In this document: piece by piece, positions 1-7,366 of the stretch | Layout of the letters: each line of letters opens with the position of its first letter | Position numbering within the stretch: the first letter of the stretch is position 1 | Origin: an uncultured Eubacteriales bacterium | GTDB lineage: Bacteria > Bacillota > Clostridia > Oscillospirales > Oscillospiraceae | Length of the DNA stretch: 15,834 nt | Direction of reading: 5' to 3' | Assembly (NCBI GenBank): GCA_902492005.1 | Contig: CABUJV010000046.1 | Span: 1-15,834, forward strand | The notes under the pieces: generated by a model | Told to the model about the DNA's origin: nothing | The model's database searches: none | Seen by the model: the letters and a program-made list of their open reading frames with translations, nothing else | Program-made: the position numbers and the translations under genes

Positions 1-31
1 AGCCGGACATCCGAGGACCGGGTGTACGGCT
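1..31 (+). other. Imperfect inverted repeat at the left edge
   Basis: Bases 1-5 (AGCCG) pair with 27-31 (CGGCT). After one G/A mismatch, 7-12 (ACATCC) pair with 20-25 (GGGTGT, one G-T wobble), leaving a 7-nt loop. This is a hairpin of about 11 bp followed by an A/T-rich stretch without a run of T. It could be the end of an RNA structure or a weak terminator of an upstream gene outside the window. No gene end can be identified in 1-80. Confidence 0.3.
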
Positions 32-82
32 GTCTAAATACATATTAAAACTTGCCCCGTCCCGTTCTGCTGCGGAAAGAAC

Positions 83-111
83 TGGACGCTGACAGAGGAA
101 TATGATATAAT
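83..111 (+). promoter_or_regulatory. Sigma-A type promoter of glmS, extended -10
   Basis: The -35 box TGGACG (83-88, 4 of 6 match to TTGACA), a 17-nt spacer and a perfect TATAAT (106-111) preceded by TGA (103-105), the extended -10 signature. Transcription would start near 118, giving a glmS leader of about 75 nt. That leader holds one hairpin, CAGCCC (136-141) with GGGCTG (164-169), just before the ribosome binding site. It is too short for a glmS ribozyme. Confidence 0.75.
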
Positions 112-192
112 ATCCCACTAGATTTTGCGTAGAATCAGCCCTGCTTTGCTGCTTCTCAGAGACGGGCTGCGGGTCAACTGGAGGTAACTGCT

Positions 193-2028
193 ATGTGCGG
201 TATTGTCGGATTCATTGGAACGGAAGAGGCGGCCCCCATCCTGCTGGATGGCCTGGCACGGCTGGAGTACCGGGGCTACGATTCGGCCGGACTGGCCGTG
301 TACGACCAGGCGGAGGGGCTGAAGGTGGTTAAGGCCAAGGGCCGGCTGCAGATTCTGTCGGACATCGTGGAGGGCGGCAAAAGCATCCATGGGACCGTGG
401 GCCTGGGGCACACCCGCTGGGCCACCCACGGGGAGCCGTCGGACGTCAACTCCCACCCCCAGGTCAGCATGTCGGGGCGTATCGCGGTGGTCCACAACGG
501 GATCATTGAGAACTATGCTCAGATCAAGGAATTTTTGGAGTCCAAGGACGTAAAATTTGTCTCCCAGACCGACACCGAGGTGGTGGCCCAGCTTCTGGAA
601 TACTACTACCGGGGCGACATCATGGAGGCCCTCACCAAGGTGCTCCACCGCATCGAGGGGGCGTATGCCCTGGGCATCATCTGCGCCGACTGCCCCGACC
701 GGCTCATCGCCGCCCGCAAGGACAGTCCGTTGATCCTGGGCTATGGCGAGGGCTTTCAGTTCCTGGCCAGCGATGTGACCGCCGTCATCAAGTACACCCG
801 GGAGGTGTGCTACCTGGAGGATGGGGAGATCGCCGTCCTCACGGCGGACGGCATCACCGTCTACAATCACCCCTACCTCCAGCCGGTGGAGAAGGAAAAG
901 CACCATGTGGACTGGGAGATATCCGCCGCCGAAAAGGGCGGGTACGAGCATTTTATGGCCAAGGAGATCATGGAGCAGCCCAAGGCCTTCCGGGACACGG
1001 TGTTTCCCCGCATCCAGGACGGCCGGGTGGTGCTGGAGGATCTGAACCTCGACGCAGAGTACCTGAAAAGTGCCGACAAGATCTATATCATCGCCTGCGG
1101 CTCCTCCTACCATGTGGGCATGGTGGCCAAGTATGTCCTGGAAAAGCTCCTGCGTAAGCCGGTGGAGGTGACGCTGGCCTCCGAATTCCGCTACTGCGAC
1201 CCGCTGGTGAGTGAGCGGACGCTGTGCATCGTCATCAGCCAGTCCGGTGAGACCATCGATACCTTGGCCGCCATGCGGGAGGCCAAGCGGCTGGGCGCGC
1301 GGATTCTGTCTATCGTCAATGTGGTGGGCTCCTCCATCGCCCGGGAGTCCGACGATGTGCTCTACACCTGGGCCGGGCCCGAGATCGCCGTGGCCACCAC
1401 CAAGGCCTACTCCACCCAGCTTGCGGTCATCTACCTGATCGCTCTGCGGTTTGCCGAGCTGCTGGGCACCATCGGGGAGGAGGAGTATGAGAACGTTGTC
1501 GCCGAGCTGCTCACCATCCCCACCAAGATGGAACGTATCCTGGAAAACCGGGAGGCCATCCAGTATTATGCCTCCATCTACTTCAATCACGAATCCATCT
1601 TCTTCATCGGCCGGAACATCGACTACGCCATCGGTCTGGAGGGCTCGCTCAAGCTGAAGGAGATCTCCTATATCCACTCCGAGGCGTATGCCGCCGGCGA
1701 ACTCAAGCACGGTACCATTTCCCTCATCGAAAACGGCACCCTGGTGGTGGCGCTGGCGAGCTGTGTCCAGCTGTTTGACAAGCTGATGAGCAACGTGGTG
1801 GAGGTCAAATCCCGGGGCGCCGACGTAGTGGGCCTGACGGTGGAGTCCAAGGGGACGGCGCTGAAAAAGACCGTGGACCACGTCATCCTGGTACCGGATA
1901 CCCATCCCATGCTGCTGCCCAGCCTAGATGTGATCCCCATGCAGCTCTTCGCCTATTATGTGGCGCTGATGCGGGGCTGTGACATCGACAAGCCCCGGAA
2001 TCTGGCCAAGTCGGTGACCGTGGAGTGA
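193..2028 (+). CDS. glmS: Glutamine-fructose-6-phosphate aminotransferase (isomerizing), GlmS
   Basis: Makes glucosamine-6-phosphate from fructose-6-phosphate and glutamine, the first committed step to UDP-GlcNAc for peptidoglycan. The protein has 611 residues, close to the usual 600-610. It begins MCGIVGFIG, so Cys2 becomes the N-terminal nucleophile of the class II glutaminase domain (about 1-220). Two SIS sugar-isomerase domains follow: the first shows ACGSS near 301 and the phosphate-binding SQSGET near 349-354. The C-terminal half carries the AYAAGELKHG motif and ends in the family-typical DKPRNLAKSVTVE. The start is fixed by GGAGGT at 180-185, 7 nt before ATG. A binding-protein gene starts 5 nt after its stop, so the two are probably co-transcribed. 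All diagnostic residues are present. Confidence 0.98.
   Translation: MCGIVGFIGTEEAAPILLDGLARLEYRGYDSAGLAVYDQAEGLKVVKAKGRLQILSDIVEGGKSIHGTVGLGHTRWATHGEPSDVNSHPQVSMSGRIAVVHNGIIENYAQIKEFLESKDVKFVSQTDTEVVAQLLEYYYRGDIMEALTKVLHRIEGAYALGIICADCPDRLIAARKDSPLILGYGEGFQFLASDVTAVIKYTREVCYLEDGEIAVLTADGITVYNHPYLQPVEKEKHHVDWEISAAEKGGYEHFMAKEIMEQPKAFRDTVFPRIQDGRVVLEDLNLDAEYLKSADKIYIIACGSSYHVGMVAKYVLEKLLRKPVEVTLASEFRYCDPLVSERTLCIVISQSGETIDTLAAMREAKRLGARILSIVNVVGSSIARESDDVLYTWAGPEIAVATTKAYSTQLAVIYLIALRFAELLGTIGEEEYENVVAELLTIPTKMERILENREAIQYYASIYFNHESIFFIGRNIDYAIGLEGSLKLKEISYIHSEAYAAGELKHGTISLIENGTLVVALASCVQLFDKLMSNVVEVKSRGADVVGLTVESKGTALKKTVDHVILVPDTHPMLLPSLDVIPMQLFAYYVALMRGCDIDKPRNLAKSVTVE
2022..2025 (+). promoter_or_regulatory. 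Ribosome binding site embedded in the glmS end, sets the binding-protein start
   Basis: GGAG at 2022-2025 lies inside the last sense codons of glmS and sits 8 nt before ATG 2034. This favours 2034 over an in-frame GTG at 2025. The arrangement suggests that ribosomes finishing glmS re-initiate on the next gene. Confidence 0.65.
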
Positions 2029-2033
2029 GAAAT

Positions 2034-3647
2034 ATGAAGAGGAGACTGACGGTCCTCTGCGCGGCCCTGGCCCTGGCCCTGGCCGCCTGCAGCGGCACGG
2101 CGGGGGAGAGCGCCCCGCTGGCAGCATCCGCCACACCCTCGCCTGCGGTGGAGCCGGTGACGGTGAAGTATGGCATCTCCAATTCCTGGGACGCCCTCAT
2201 GCCCTATAACAGCGTATCGGGCAGCAACTACGCCCGCATAGTCTACGACAAGATCTATGACCGGCTGGCCTATGTGCACGCCGATGGGACCCTGTCCCCG
2301 CGGGCGGCCAAGAGCTGGGAGAGCGCCGACGGCGGCTATGCCATTGTGTTTCATCTGGACGAGCGTTCGGCCTTTCACGACGGAACGCCGGTGACGGCGG
2401 AACACTGGGCCCGGACCTTTGAGCTGATGACGGACCCGGCGTGCCCCACGCTGGGCCGGGGCAACTTTGCCGGGCTTGTGGGTACGGATGAAGACGGCTG
2501 CCGCCTAGAGGGGGAGCCCTTCGGGGCGGAAGCGGCGGACCCCTATACCTTCAAGCTCACCTTTCAGGACCCGGTGATCCCCGAGGACTTCCTGCTGGAA
2601 AAAAATCGGGAATTCTACGTTCTGCCTACCCACCTGCTGGAGAATGTGGACCCGGCGGAACTCATGGATCAGGCGCTGTGGCAGGCCCCCATCGGCTCCG
2701 GCCCCTGCAAGTTTGTCTCGGAGGTGGCGGGCAGCCAGCTCAGGCTGGCGGCCAATCCCGGTTATCCGCTGGGGGCCCCGGGCTTTGACGAACTGGTCGT
2801 CACCGTTATGGATAAGTCCAACCTGCTTACGGCGCTGATTGCCGGGGATTTGGACTATTACGCCATCGGCGGCAGCGTGTCCGCCGAGGACGCCGAGGTG
2901 GCCCGCTCCCATGGCCTGGAGGTCCTCCAGGGCACCGTGCCCAATACCTTTTATGAGCTGATGCTCAACAACGAGACCCTGCCCGACGCCCGGCTCCGGC
3001 GGGCGGTGGAGCTGGCGCTGGACAAAGAGCTGCTCTGCCTGCAGAGCAGCCAGGGGTTGGGGCAAGTGACCGGCAGCTGCGTGGTCCCTACCAGCGTCTA
3101 CGCGCCGCAGGAAAAGGCGCAGACGGCGGTCCGGGATCTGGAGGAGGCAGAGGCCCTGCTGACGGAGGCCGGCTACGACGGGCGGACCTTCACCCTGGCC
3201 TGTATCTCCAGCCGGGCGGGACTGGCCGCGCTCATGCAGCAAAATCTGGCGGAGGCCGGCATCCGGGTGGAGATCGAGACGGTGGATTCCGCCACTCTGT
3301 TTGGCGGAATGTCCGACGGCATCTATGACATGGCCATCGCCAGTCATACCCCCAACGCTCTGCCTTTGTGGTTCGTGGAAAGCCGGTTCGCGGAGGGCAA
3401 CAATCTATTCCATGTGGCTGACCTGTCGCCTTATCAGGCCCTGATCTCCGCTGTCCGGACGGAGCGGGACCAGCCAGCCCGGCAGGCGCTGGTGGAGGAG
3501 CTGGACACTCTGCTGGCCCGGGAGCGGCCCTTTATCCCGCTGTGGTTCTCCACGGCGCTGCACGTCCAGTCTCCCACGGTGACCGGCATCGACTATCCCT
3601 CTGCCAGCTTCTCCAACGAAAATGTGTGGGACTGGGCAAAACACTGA
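2034..3647 (+). CDS. ABC importer substrate-binding lipoprotein, SBP_bac_5 (Opp/Dpp/Nik) family
   Basis: Extracellular solute receptor anchored to the membrane by a lipid; family members bind oligopeptides, dipeptides, nickel chelates or other ligands. The 537-residue protein starts with a short basic n-region, an Ala-Leu hydrophobic core and the lipobox LAAC with Cys19 as the lipidated residue. The mature part has family features: the Y-D-K-I-Y-D-R-L segment near 75, and the F-H-D-G-T-P-V-T-A stretch near 115-125 typical of this fold. Length fits the family (about 500-550). Two permease genes follow after an 87-nt gap with two hairpins; no ATPase genes follow. The ligand cannot be predicted from sequence. 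Placement behind glmS suggests, without proof, a cell-wall peptide or amino-sugar-linked substrate. Confidence 0.9.
   Translation: MKRRLTVLCAALALALAACSGTAGESAPLAASATPSPAVEPVTVKYGISNSWDALMPYNSVSGSNYARIVYDKIYDRLAYVHADGTLSPRAAKSWESADGGYAIVFHLDERSAFHDGTPVTAEHWARTFELMTDPACPTLGRGNFAGLVGTDEDGCRLEGEPFGAEAADPYTFKLTFQDPVIPEDFLLEKNREFYVLPTHLLENVDPAELMDQALWQAPIGSGPCKFVSEVAGSQLRLAANPGYPLGAPGFDELVVTVMDKSNLLTALIAGDLDYYAIGGSVSAEDAEVARSHGLEVLQGTVPNTFYELMLNNETLPDARLRRAVELALDKELLCLQSSQGLGQVTGSCVVPTSVYAPQEKAQTAVRDLEEAEALLTEAGYDGRTFTLACISSRAGLAALMQQNLAEAGIRVEIETVDSATLFGGMSDGIYDMAIASHTPNALPLWFVESRFAEGNNLFHVADLSPYQALISAVRTERDQPARQALVEELDTLLARERPFIPLWFSTALHVQSPTVTGIDYPSASFSNENVWDWAKH
2063..2084 (+). repeat. Hexanucleotide tandem repeat in the signal-peptide core
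   Basis: GGCCCT is repeated three times (2063-2068, 2069-2074, 2075-2080) and followed by GGCC. It encodes the Ala-Leu repeats of the lipoprotein signal peptide hydrophobic core (residues 11-17). Because the unit is six bases, gain or loss of copies would keep the frame and only change core length. Confidence 0.8.
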
Positions 3648-3661
3648 CAAACAAAAGAAGA

Positions 3662-3727
3662 CCTCCGTAAGGCCGCGCTTCATGGCGCGGCCTGTGCCCC
3701 CGGCCCGGGGGCCGGAAGTGCAGGAGG
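3662..3727 (+). promoter_or_regulatory. Two GC-rich hairpins before the permease gene, with possible ribosome-site masking
   Basis: Hairpin 1 is a perfect 8-bp stem, GGCCGCGC (3671-3678) with GCGCGGCC (3685-3692), and a 6-nt loop. Hairpin 2 lies at 3696-3715, where C-rich and G-rich blocks can pair in two registers (GCCCC with GGGGC, or CCGGCCC with GGGCCGG). There is no T-run, so a standard terminator is unlikely. CCTCC at 3662-3666 is complementary to the GGAGG of the permease ribosome site (3723-3727), so the whole segment could fold into a branched structure that hides it. The likely result is more binding protein than permease, by mRNA stabilisation or reduced translation. Confidence 0.6.
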
Positions 3728-3734
3728 AACGAGC

Positions 3735-4691
3735 ATGGCGCACTATCTCTGGAAGCGGATTGTCACCGCTGTCCCTGTTTTTTTCGGTATCACGGTATTG
3801 GTATTCCTGCTGATGAACGCCGCCCCCGCCGATATCACCGACCTGGCCGGGAGCGAGGGCGGCGGCACCGCCGGAGACAAAGCGCTCCTGGCGGAGACCC
3901 TGGGCCTGAACCGGCCCCTGCCGGTGCGGTATCTCACCTGGCTGGGCGGATTGGTCCGGGGCGAACTGGGCAGGTCTTACCGCTCCGGCCAGGCAGTCTC
4001 GGCACTCATCGGCCAGCGCATCGGGCCCTCCCTTCTCCTTACGGGCACGGGGGTGCTCCTTGCGGTGGCCGTCGCCTTGCTCTTAGGGGTCCTGTCGGCC
4101 TGGAAGCCGCGGTCCCACTGGGACGGTCTTGTCTCCAATCTTGCCATGGTGGGCTCGGCCACGCCAGGCTTTTTCCTGGCCCTGCTGGCGATCTATTTTT
4201 TCTCCGTCCGGCTGCACTGGCTGCCGGCGGCCTTTACCAGCGACTACGGCGGCGGGAGCCTGCCAGAGTTGCTGCGCCACCTGCTCCTGCCGGCGCTGGT
4301 CATCGCGGTCAGCAACGTGGGCGGCCTGCTGAAACAGACCCGCAGCGCCTGTCTGGAGGTGCTGGGAGAGGACTATATCACCACTGCCAGGGCCAAAGGG
4401 CTGCGGGAGGGCGTAGTGGTCCTCCGCCACGGCCTGCGCTCCGCCCTCATCCCGGTGCTCACCGCCGTGCTGACCCACATTCCGCATATTATCGGCGGGT
4501 CGGTGGTGGTGGAGCGGGTGTTTGGCTGGCCAGGGATGGGCAGTCTCATGTTCTCGGCCATCAGCAGCCGGGACTACAACGTTATCATGGGAGTCACGGT
4601 GGTCATCGCGCTGGCGGTGCTGGCCACCAGCCTCCTGCTGGACCTGGTCTATGGTCTGGTGGACCCGAGGGTGCGCTATGAGCGGATATAG
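3735..4691 (+). CDS. ABC importer permease, OppB/DppB/NikB type
   Basis: First inner-membrane subunit of the peptide/nickel-type importer. The 318-residue protein opens with MAHYLWKRIVTAVPVFFGIT, the typical family N-terminus with a first membrane segment (about 10-28). Further hydrophobic segments lie near 98-120, 135-157, 182-198, 236-258 and 286-306, six in all as expected. The cytoplasmic EAA-like loop, which docks on the ATPase, is at about 213-236 (DYITTARAKGL). The C-terminal VDPRVRY is also family-typical. Start is fixed by AGGAGG at 3722-3727, 7 nt before ATG. Its end overlaps the second permease by 14 nt, implying translational coupling. No anomaly in the protein itself; the oddity is that no ATPase gene accompanies it. 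Confidence 0.93.
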   Translation: MAHYLWKRIVTAVPVFFGITVLVFLLMNAAPADITDLAGSEGGGTAGDKALLAETLGLNRPLPVRYLTWLGGLVRGELGRSYRSGQAVSALIGQRIGPSLLLTGTGVLLAVAVALLLGVLSAWKPRSHWDGLVSNLAMVGSATPGFFLALLAIYFFSVRLHWLPAAFTSDYGGGSLPELLRHLLLPALVIAVSNVGGLLKQTRSACLEVLGEDYITTARAKGLREGVVVLRHGLRSALIPVLTAVLTHIPHIIGGSVVVERVFGWPGMGSLMFSAISSRDYNVIMGVTVVIALAVLATSLLLDLVYGLVDPRVRYERI

Positions 4692-5526
4692 AGGCGCGTG
4701 GGCCCGTCTGCGGGAGGACCGGCGGGCGATGGCCGGATTGGGCCTCCTGGCGGCGGAGCTACTGCTGGTTCTCCTGCTGCCGCCGCTGCTTGGGCTGGAG
4801 CCCAATGTCACCGACCGGGCGGCGGGCTTTTGGGCGGCACCCTCCGGCGCCCACTGGCTGGGGACCGACGAGGTGGGGCGAGACGTATTGGCCCGGCTGA
4901 TCTGTGGGGGCAGGGTGTCCCTGCTGGTGGGCTTTGCGTCGGCGGCCCTGAGCCTGCTGACCGGCGTCCCTCTGGGCCTGCTGGCGGGCTACCGGCGGGG
5001 CAAATGGGAGTTCTGGATCATGCGCTGCGCCGATGTGTTTCAGTCCTTTCCCAGCATCGTGCTGATTCTGTGTCTGGTGACCCTGGTGGGTCCGTCCGTG
5101 GTCAATATCATTCTGGTCATCGGGCTGATGGGGTGGGTGAGCATTGCCCGGCTGGTCTACGGAAACACCCTGTCCATCCGGGAGAAGGAATACATTCTGG
5201 CCGTCCGAGCCCTGGGCGCTCCCACCAGAACCATTTTACGGCGCAACGTGCTGCCCAACGCAGTGGCTCCGGTATGGGCGGCCCTGGCCCAGCGGGTGGG
5301 GCGGGCCATCCTGTCCGAGTCCAGCCTCAGCTTTCTGGGGGTGGGCATCCGCGCCCCTCAGGCCTCCTGGGGCAACCTGATCCAATACGCCACCGGCTTG
5401 GCCACCTTTACCGGACGGCCCTGGGTGTGGATTCCGCCCGGGGTGTGCATCGTGCTGACGGTATTGGCCCTCCAATGGGTGGGGGATGGGCTGCGGGATG
5501 CGCTGGACCCGCACCGCCGCGCCTAG
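4678..5526 (+). CDS. ABC importer permease, OppC/DppC/NikC type
   Basis: Second permease, expected to pair with the gene upstream. The reading frame is open well upstream, but ATG 4678 is chosen because GAGGG lies at 4667-4671, 6 nt before it, and because the resulting 282-residue protein has the normal OppC layout. This is a basic cytoplasmic start, a first membrane segment at about 17-38, and the conserved HWLGTDEVGRDVLARLI block at 59-75. Membrane segments follow near 80-104, 123-137, 141-158 and 251-269. The EAA loop (EYILAVRALGA...VLPN) is at 171-194, and LSFLGVGIRAP follows at about 217-227. It overlaps the first permease by 14 nt. The next gene begins 86 nt downstream and is not an ATPase. 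Confidence 0.93.
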   Translation: MSGYRGAWARLREDRRAMAGLGLLAAELLLVLLLPPLLGLEPNVTDRAAGFWAAPSGAHWLGTDEVGRDVLARLICGGRVSLLVGFASAALSLLTGVPLGLLAGYRRGKWEFWIMRCADVFQSFPSIVLILCLVTLVGPSVVNIILVIGLMGWVSIARLVYGNTLSIREKEYILAVRALGAPTRTILRRNVLPNAVAPVWAALAQRVGRAILSESSLSFLGVGIRAPQASWGNLIQYATGLATFTGRPWVWIPPGVCIVLTVLALQWVGDGLRDALDPHRRA

Positions 5527-5597
5527 AGCGAAAAATCATCCCGGCACACATAACCCAGGGCCCGTCCGAATATACTGGCTTATCCCGGAAACAAAAG

Positions 5598-5605
5598 AAG
5601 GGAGG
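5598..5605 (+). promoter_or_regulatory. Ribosome binding site that fixes the M23 gene start
   Basis: AAGGGAGG at 5598-5605 lies 7 nt before ATG 5613. The frame is open for about 900 nt further upstream, overlapping the second permease in another frame, so this site decides the start. Confidence 0.8.
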
Positions 5606-5612
5606 CGCCGGT

Positions 5613-6605
5613 ATGGAATCAGCGTACAGCCGTACGAATCGGGAGCGACGGGGAAAGGTCCGGACCCGCCGGACCTCAGGCGGGTATCATCCGAAAGGAA
5701 AGGTGGCGCTGGCCCCGCGGGAGCGGCGCAGACTGACCCAGCTCGGGGCCTGTCTGGTTCTGTTCCTGGCGATCTTTCTGGGGCGAGGCGTCTTCCCGGA
5801 GCGTATGGATACCCTGCGGGGGGAGCTGCTCCAGCTCATCCAGACGGACACCGATTTCAAAGCGGCCTTTGCCAATCTGGGCCGCTCCATCCAGCGGGGC
5901 GAGCCAGTGCTGGATACGCTGGGGGATCTGTGGATCGACGTATTTGCAGGGGGCGGGCAGGTGACCAGCGCCTATCTGAACCCCAGGGACCACGCTCCGC
6001 TGTACCATGAGGAGCTGGCCTTTCTCAACGCCAGACCTACGGCGGCGCAGCTGCTGGAGCGCCGGTTTGGCCTGACGGCCGGGGAAGTGCCCCGGCAGGA
6101 GCCCGCGGCGGCGGACGCGGCCGTCCTGCCGGCGGAGCCGGAGCCGGTGGCTTACGACGGCCCGCCCCTGCCGGAGAACGCCACCATGGAGCGGCTGCCG
6201 CTGGGTTTGGACCAGACGGCGGCGCCGGTGATGGCAGTGGTCTCGTCCGGCTATGGCTGGCGGGAACACCCCATTGAGGGCGGCGAGAAGTTCCACGCCG
6301 GGGCAGACCTGGCCGCCCCCTATGGAGAGGCGGTGGGGGCCTTTGCCGACGGGGTGGTGGACTACATTGGGGAGAGCCCGGCCTACGGACAATATCTGCA
6401 GATCCGCCACGCCGGCGGTGTGACCTCCTTTTACGCCCATTGCAGCAAGCTCTGTGTTCAGCAGGGACAGCAGGTCAAGCTGGGAGAGAAGGTGGCCGAG
6501 GTGGGCGACACGGGGGAGACCACCGGGCCTCACCTCCATTTTGAGCTGCGGCTCAACGGGGAGCTGCTCAATCCCATTTACTACATCGACACTCTGAGTG
6601 AGTAG
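5613..6605 (+). CDS. Membrane-anchored M23/LytM-domain protein, SpoIVFA-like
   Basis: A 330-residue protein. The N-terminal 40 residues are strongly basic (cytoplasmic). One membrane segment follows at about 44-60, then a linker rich in Ala, Pro and Glu (about 155-190), then a C-terminal M23 domain (about 205-325). Zinc and catalytic positions look intact: H228 and D232 in the HxxxD motif, H276, and H307-L-H309. In Bacillus subtilis spoIVFA lies directly upstream of spoIVFB, and SpoIVFA carries a membrane segment plus a C-terminal M23-type domain and restrains SpoIVFB. Here the next gene is an M50 protease 2 nt downstream, so a SpoIVFA role is the best inference. An active peptidoglycan endopeptidase, or a SpoIIQ-like protein, is the alternative. 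Confidence 0.82.
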   Translation: MESAYSRTNRERRGKVRTRRTSGGYHPKGKVALAPRERRRLTQLGACLVLFLAIFLGRGVFPERMDTLRGELLQLIQTDTDFKAAFANLGRSIQRGEPVLDTLGDLWIDVFAGGGQVTSAYLNPRDHAPLYHEELAFLNARPTAAQLLERRFGLTAGEVPRQEPAAADAAVLPAEPEPVAYDGPPLPENATMERLPLGLDQTAAPVMAVVSSGYGWREHPIEGGEKFHAGADLAAPYGEAVGAFADGVVDYIGESPAYGQYLQIRHAGGVTSFYAHCSKLCVQQGQQVKLGEKVAEVGDTGETTGPHLHFELRLNGELLNPIYYIDTLSE

Positions 6606-6607
6606 GG

Positions 6608-7240
6608 ATGTTGCGGCGGGGAAGGCTGGAGGTAACCGGCGGCTTTTGTCTTGCTGCCGCGGCACTGTTTTACCTGGATACGGAAAATATCCTTCCATGG
6701 GCTCTGCTGGCCTGTGCCCTCCATGAGCTGGGCCACTATGCCGTTATCCGCCTGGCGGGGGGCGGGGTGGCCTATTTTCGCCTTACAGCGGTGGGGGGGG
6801 ACCTTGGCCTGAATCCGGCCAGGCCTCTGGGCTATGGGGGCGAGATGGCCGCCATCCTGGCCGGACCGACCGTCAACCTAATGTGCGCCTCGCTGTGCGC
6901 CCGGCTGGACGGCGGGGGAGAGGCTGGGCTTCTGTTCGCCGGTCTCAATCTGGCGCTGGGCTGCTTTAACCTGCTGCCCATCTGGCCGTTGGACGGCGGC
7001 CGGCTCCTGCTGCTCATCCTGACGGGGCTGATCCCGGTCCACTGGGCGGAGCGGGCGGTGCGTGGCTGCTCCGCGCTGGCGGCGGGACTGCTGCTGGCGG
7101 GCGGGCTGCGGCTGCTGGGAGACGGCGGCGGAAATTTTACGATGCTGCTGGCGGCTCTCTGGCTGCTGGCCGGGATGCTCCAGAGGAGATTTCCAAAGAG
7201 AAAAGGGAAAAAGAGCGGGAGAAAGCGAGATTTCCTGTAA
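6608..7240 (+). CDS. spoIVFB: M50 site-2 protease, SpoIVFB-like
   Basis: Intramembrane zinc metalloprotease. The 210-residue, very hydrophobic protein shows HELGH at 39-43 (H39, H43 as zinc ligands, E40 catalytic) and NLLPIWPLDGGR at 121-132 with D129 as third ligand, the two M50 signatures. In sporulating Bacillota SpoIVFB cleaves pro-sigma-K in the mother cell. The adjacent M23 partner supports that role. It lacks the C-terminal CBS domain of the 288-residue B. subtilis SpoIVFB and ends instead in a basic tail (about 193-210). The start is 2 nt after the upstream stop with only a weak ribosome site, so translation is probably coupled. A generic M50 protease acting on another membrane substrate is the alternative. 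Confidence 0.85.
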   Translation: MLRRGRLEVTGGFCLAAAALFYLDTENILPWALLACALHELGHYAVIRLAGGGVAYFRLTAVGGDLGLNPARPLGYGGEMAAILAGPTVNLMCASLCARLDGGGEAGLLFAGLNLALGCFNLLPIWPLDGGRLLLLILTGLIPVHWAERAVRGCSALAAGLLLAGGLRLLGDGGGNFTMLLAALWLLAGMLQRRFPKRKGKKSGRKRDFL

Positions 7241-7247
7241 AATATGC

Positions 7248-7276
7248 TTGCATTTCCAGGGGTCCTGTGGTATCAT
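7248..7276 (+). promoter_or_regulatory. Sigma-A type promoter of rplS
   Basis: TTGCAT (7248-7253), exactly 17 nt, then TATCAT (7271-7276, 5 of 6 to TATAAT). It sits directly after the M50 gene, with no terminator in between, so upstream transcripts may also read into rplS. The start would be near 7283, giving a leader of about 100 nt. Confidence 0.6.
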
Positions 7277-7309
7277 ATTTTGGTCTCAATAAAGGGTGGT
7301 CCTCTGCGC

Positions 7310-7350
7310 TGCCGCTCCATTTCAATGGAAGAACGGCACCCAAAGCGGCA
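7310..7350 (+). promoter_or_regulatory. Structured rplS leader with two competing pairings
   Basis: TGCCG (7310-7314) pairs with CGGCA (7334-7338), enclosing CCAT (7317-7320) paired with ATGG (7325-7328) around a TTCA loop. The same left arm, extended to TGCCGC (7310-7315), can instead pair with GCGGCA (7345-7350). The two folds exclude each other. Ribosomal protein L19 leaders are known in Bacillota; whether this belongs to that family cannot be decided here. Confidence 0.45.
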
Positions 7351-7366
7351 TGAACGCCTATAAACT

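Noticed and set aside
118..1905. A 595-codon open frame on the minus strand opposite glmS
   Set aside because: It mirrors the third-position G/C bias of glmS. The translation has no recognisable family, and glmS itself is unambiguous. Similar long antisense frames lie opposite thrC (10693-12186), the M23 gene (5676-6698) and rbgA (7838-9073) for the same reason.
3696..3715. GC palindrome as an insertion or attachment site
   Set aside because: No mobile gene, target duplication or second copy is visible; a transcript hairpin explains it better.
3649..5600. Twelve-base repeat AAACAAAAGAAG at 3649-3660 and 5589-5600
   Set aside because: Both copies are in A-rich gene ends before ribosome sites; low complexity and no further shared sequence.
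4698..5612. Long upstream extension of the M23 frame through the second permease gene
   Set aside because: The overlapping permease is clearly the real gene there. The extension translates to low-complexity Gly/Pro/Arg sequence, and a strong ribosome site precedes ATG 5613.
5527..5612. Possible sporulation (sigma-E) promoter before the M23 gene, around CATA at 5549-5552
   Set aside because: A CATA-like -10 is present but no convincing -35 lies at the right distance. A sigma-E site would be expected if the pair is SpoIVFA/B, so it merits mapping, but sequence alone does not support a call.
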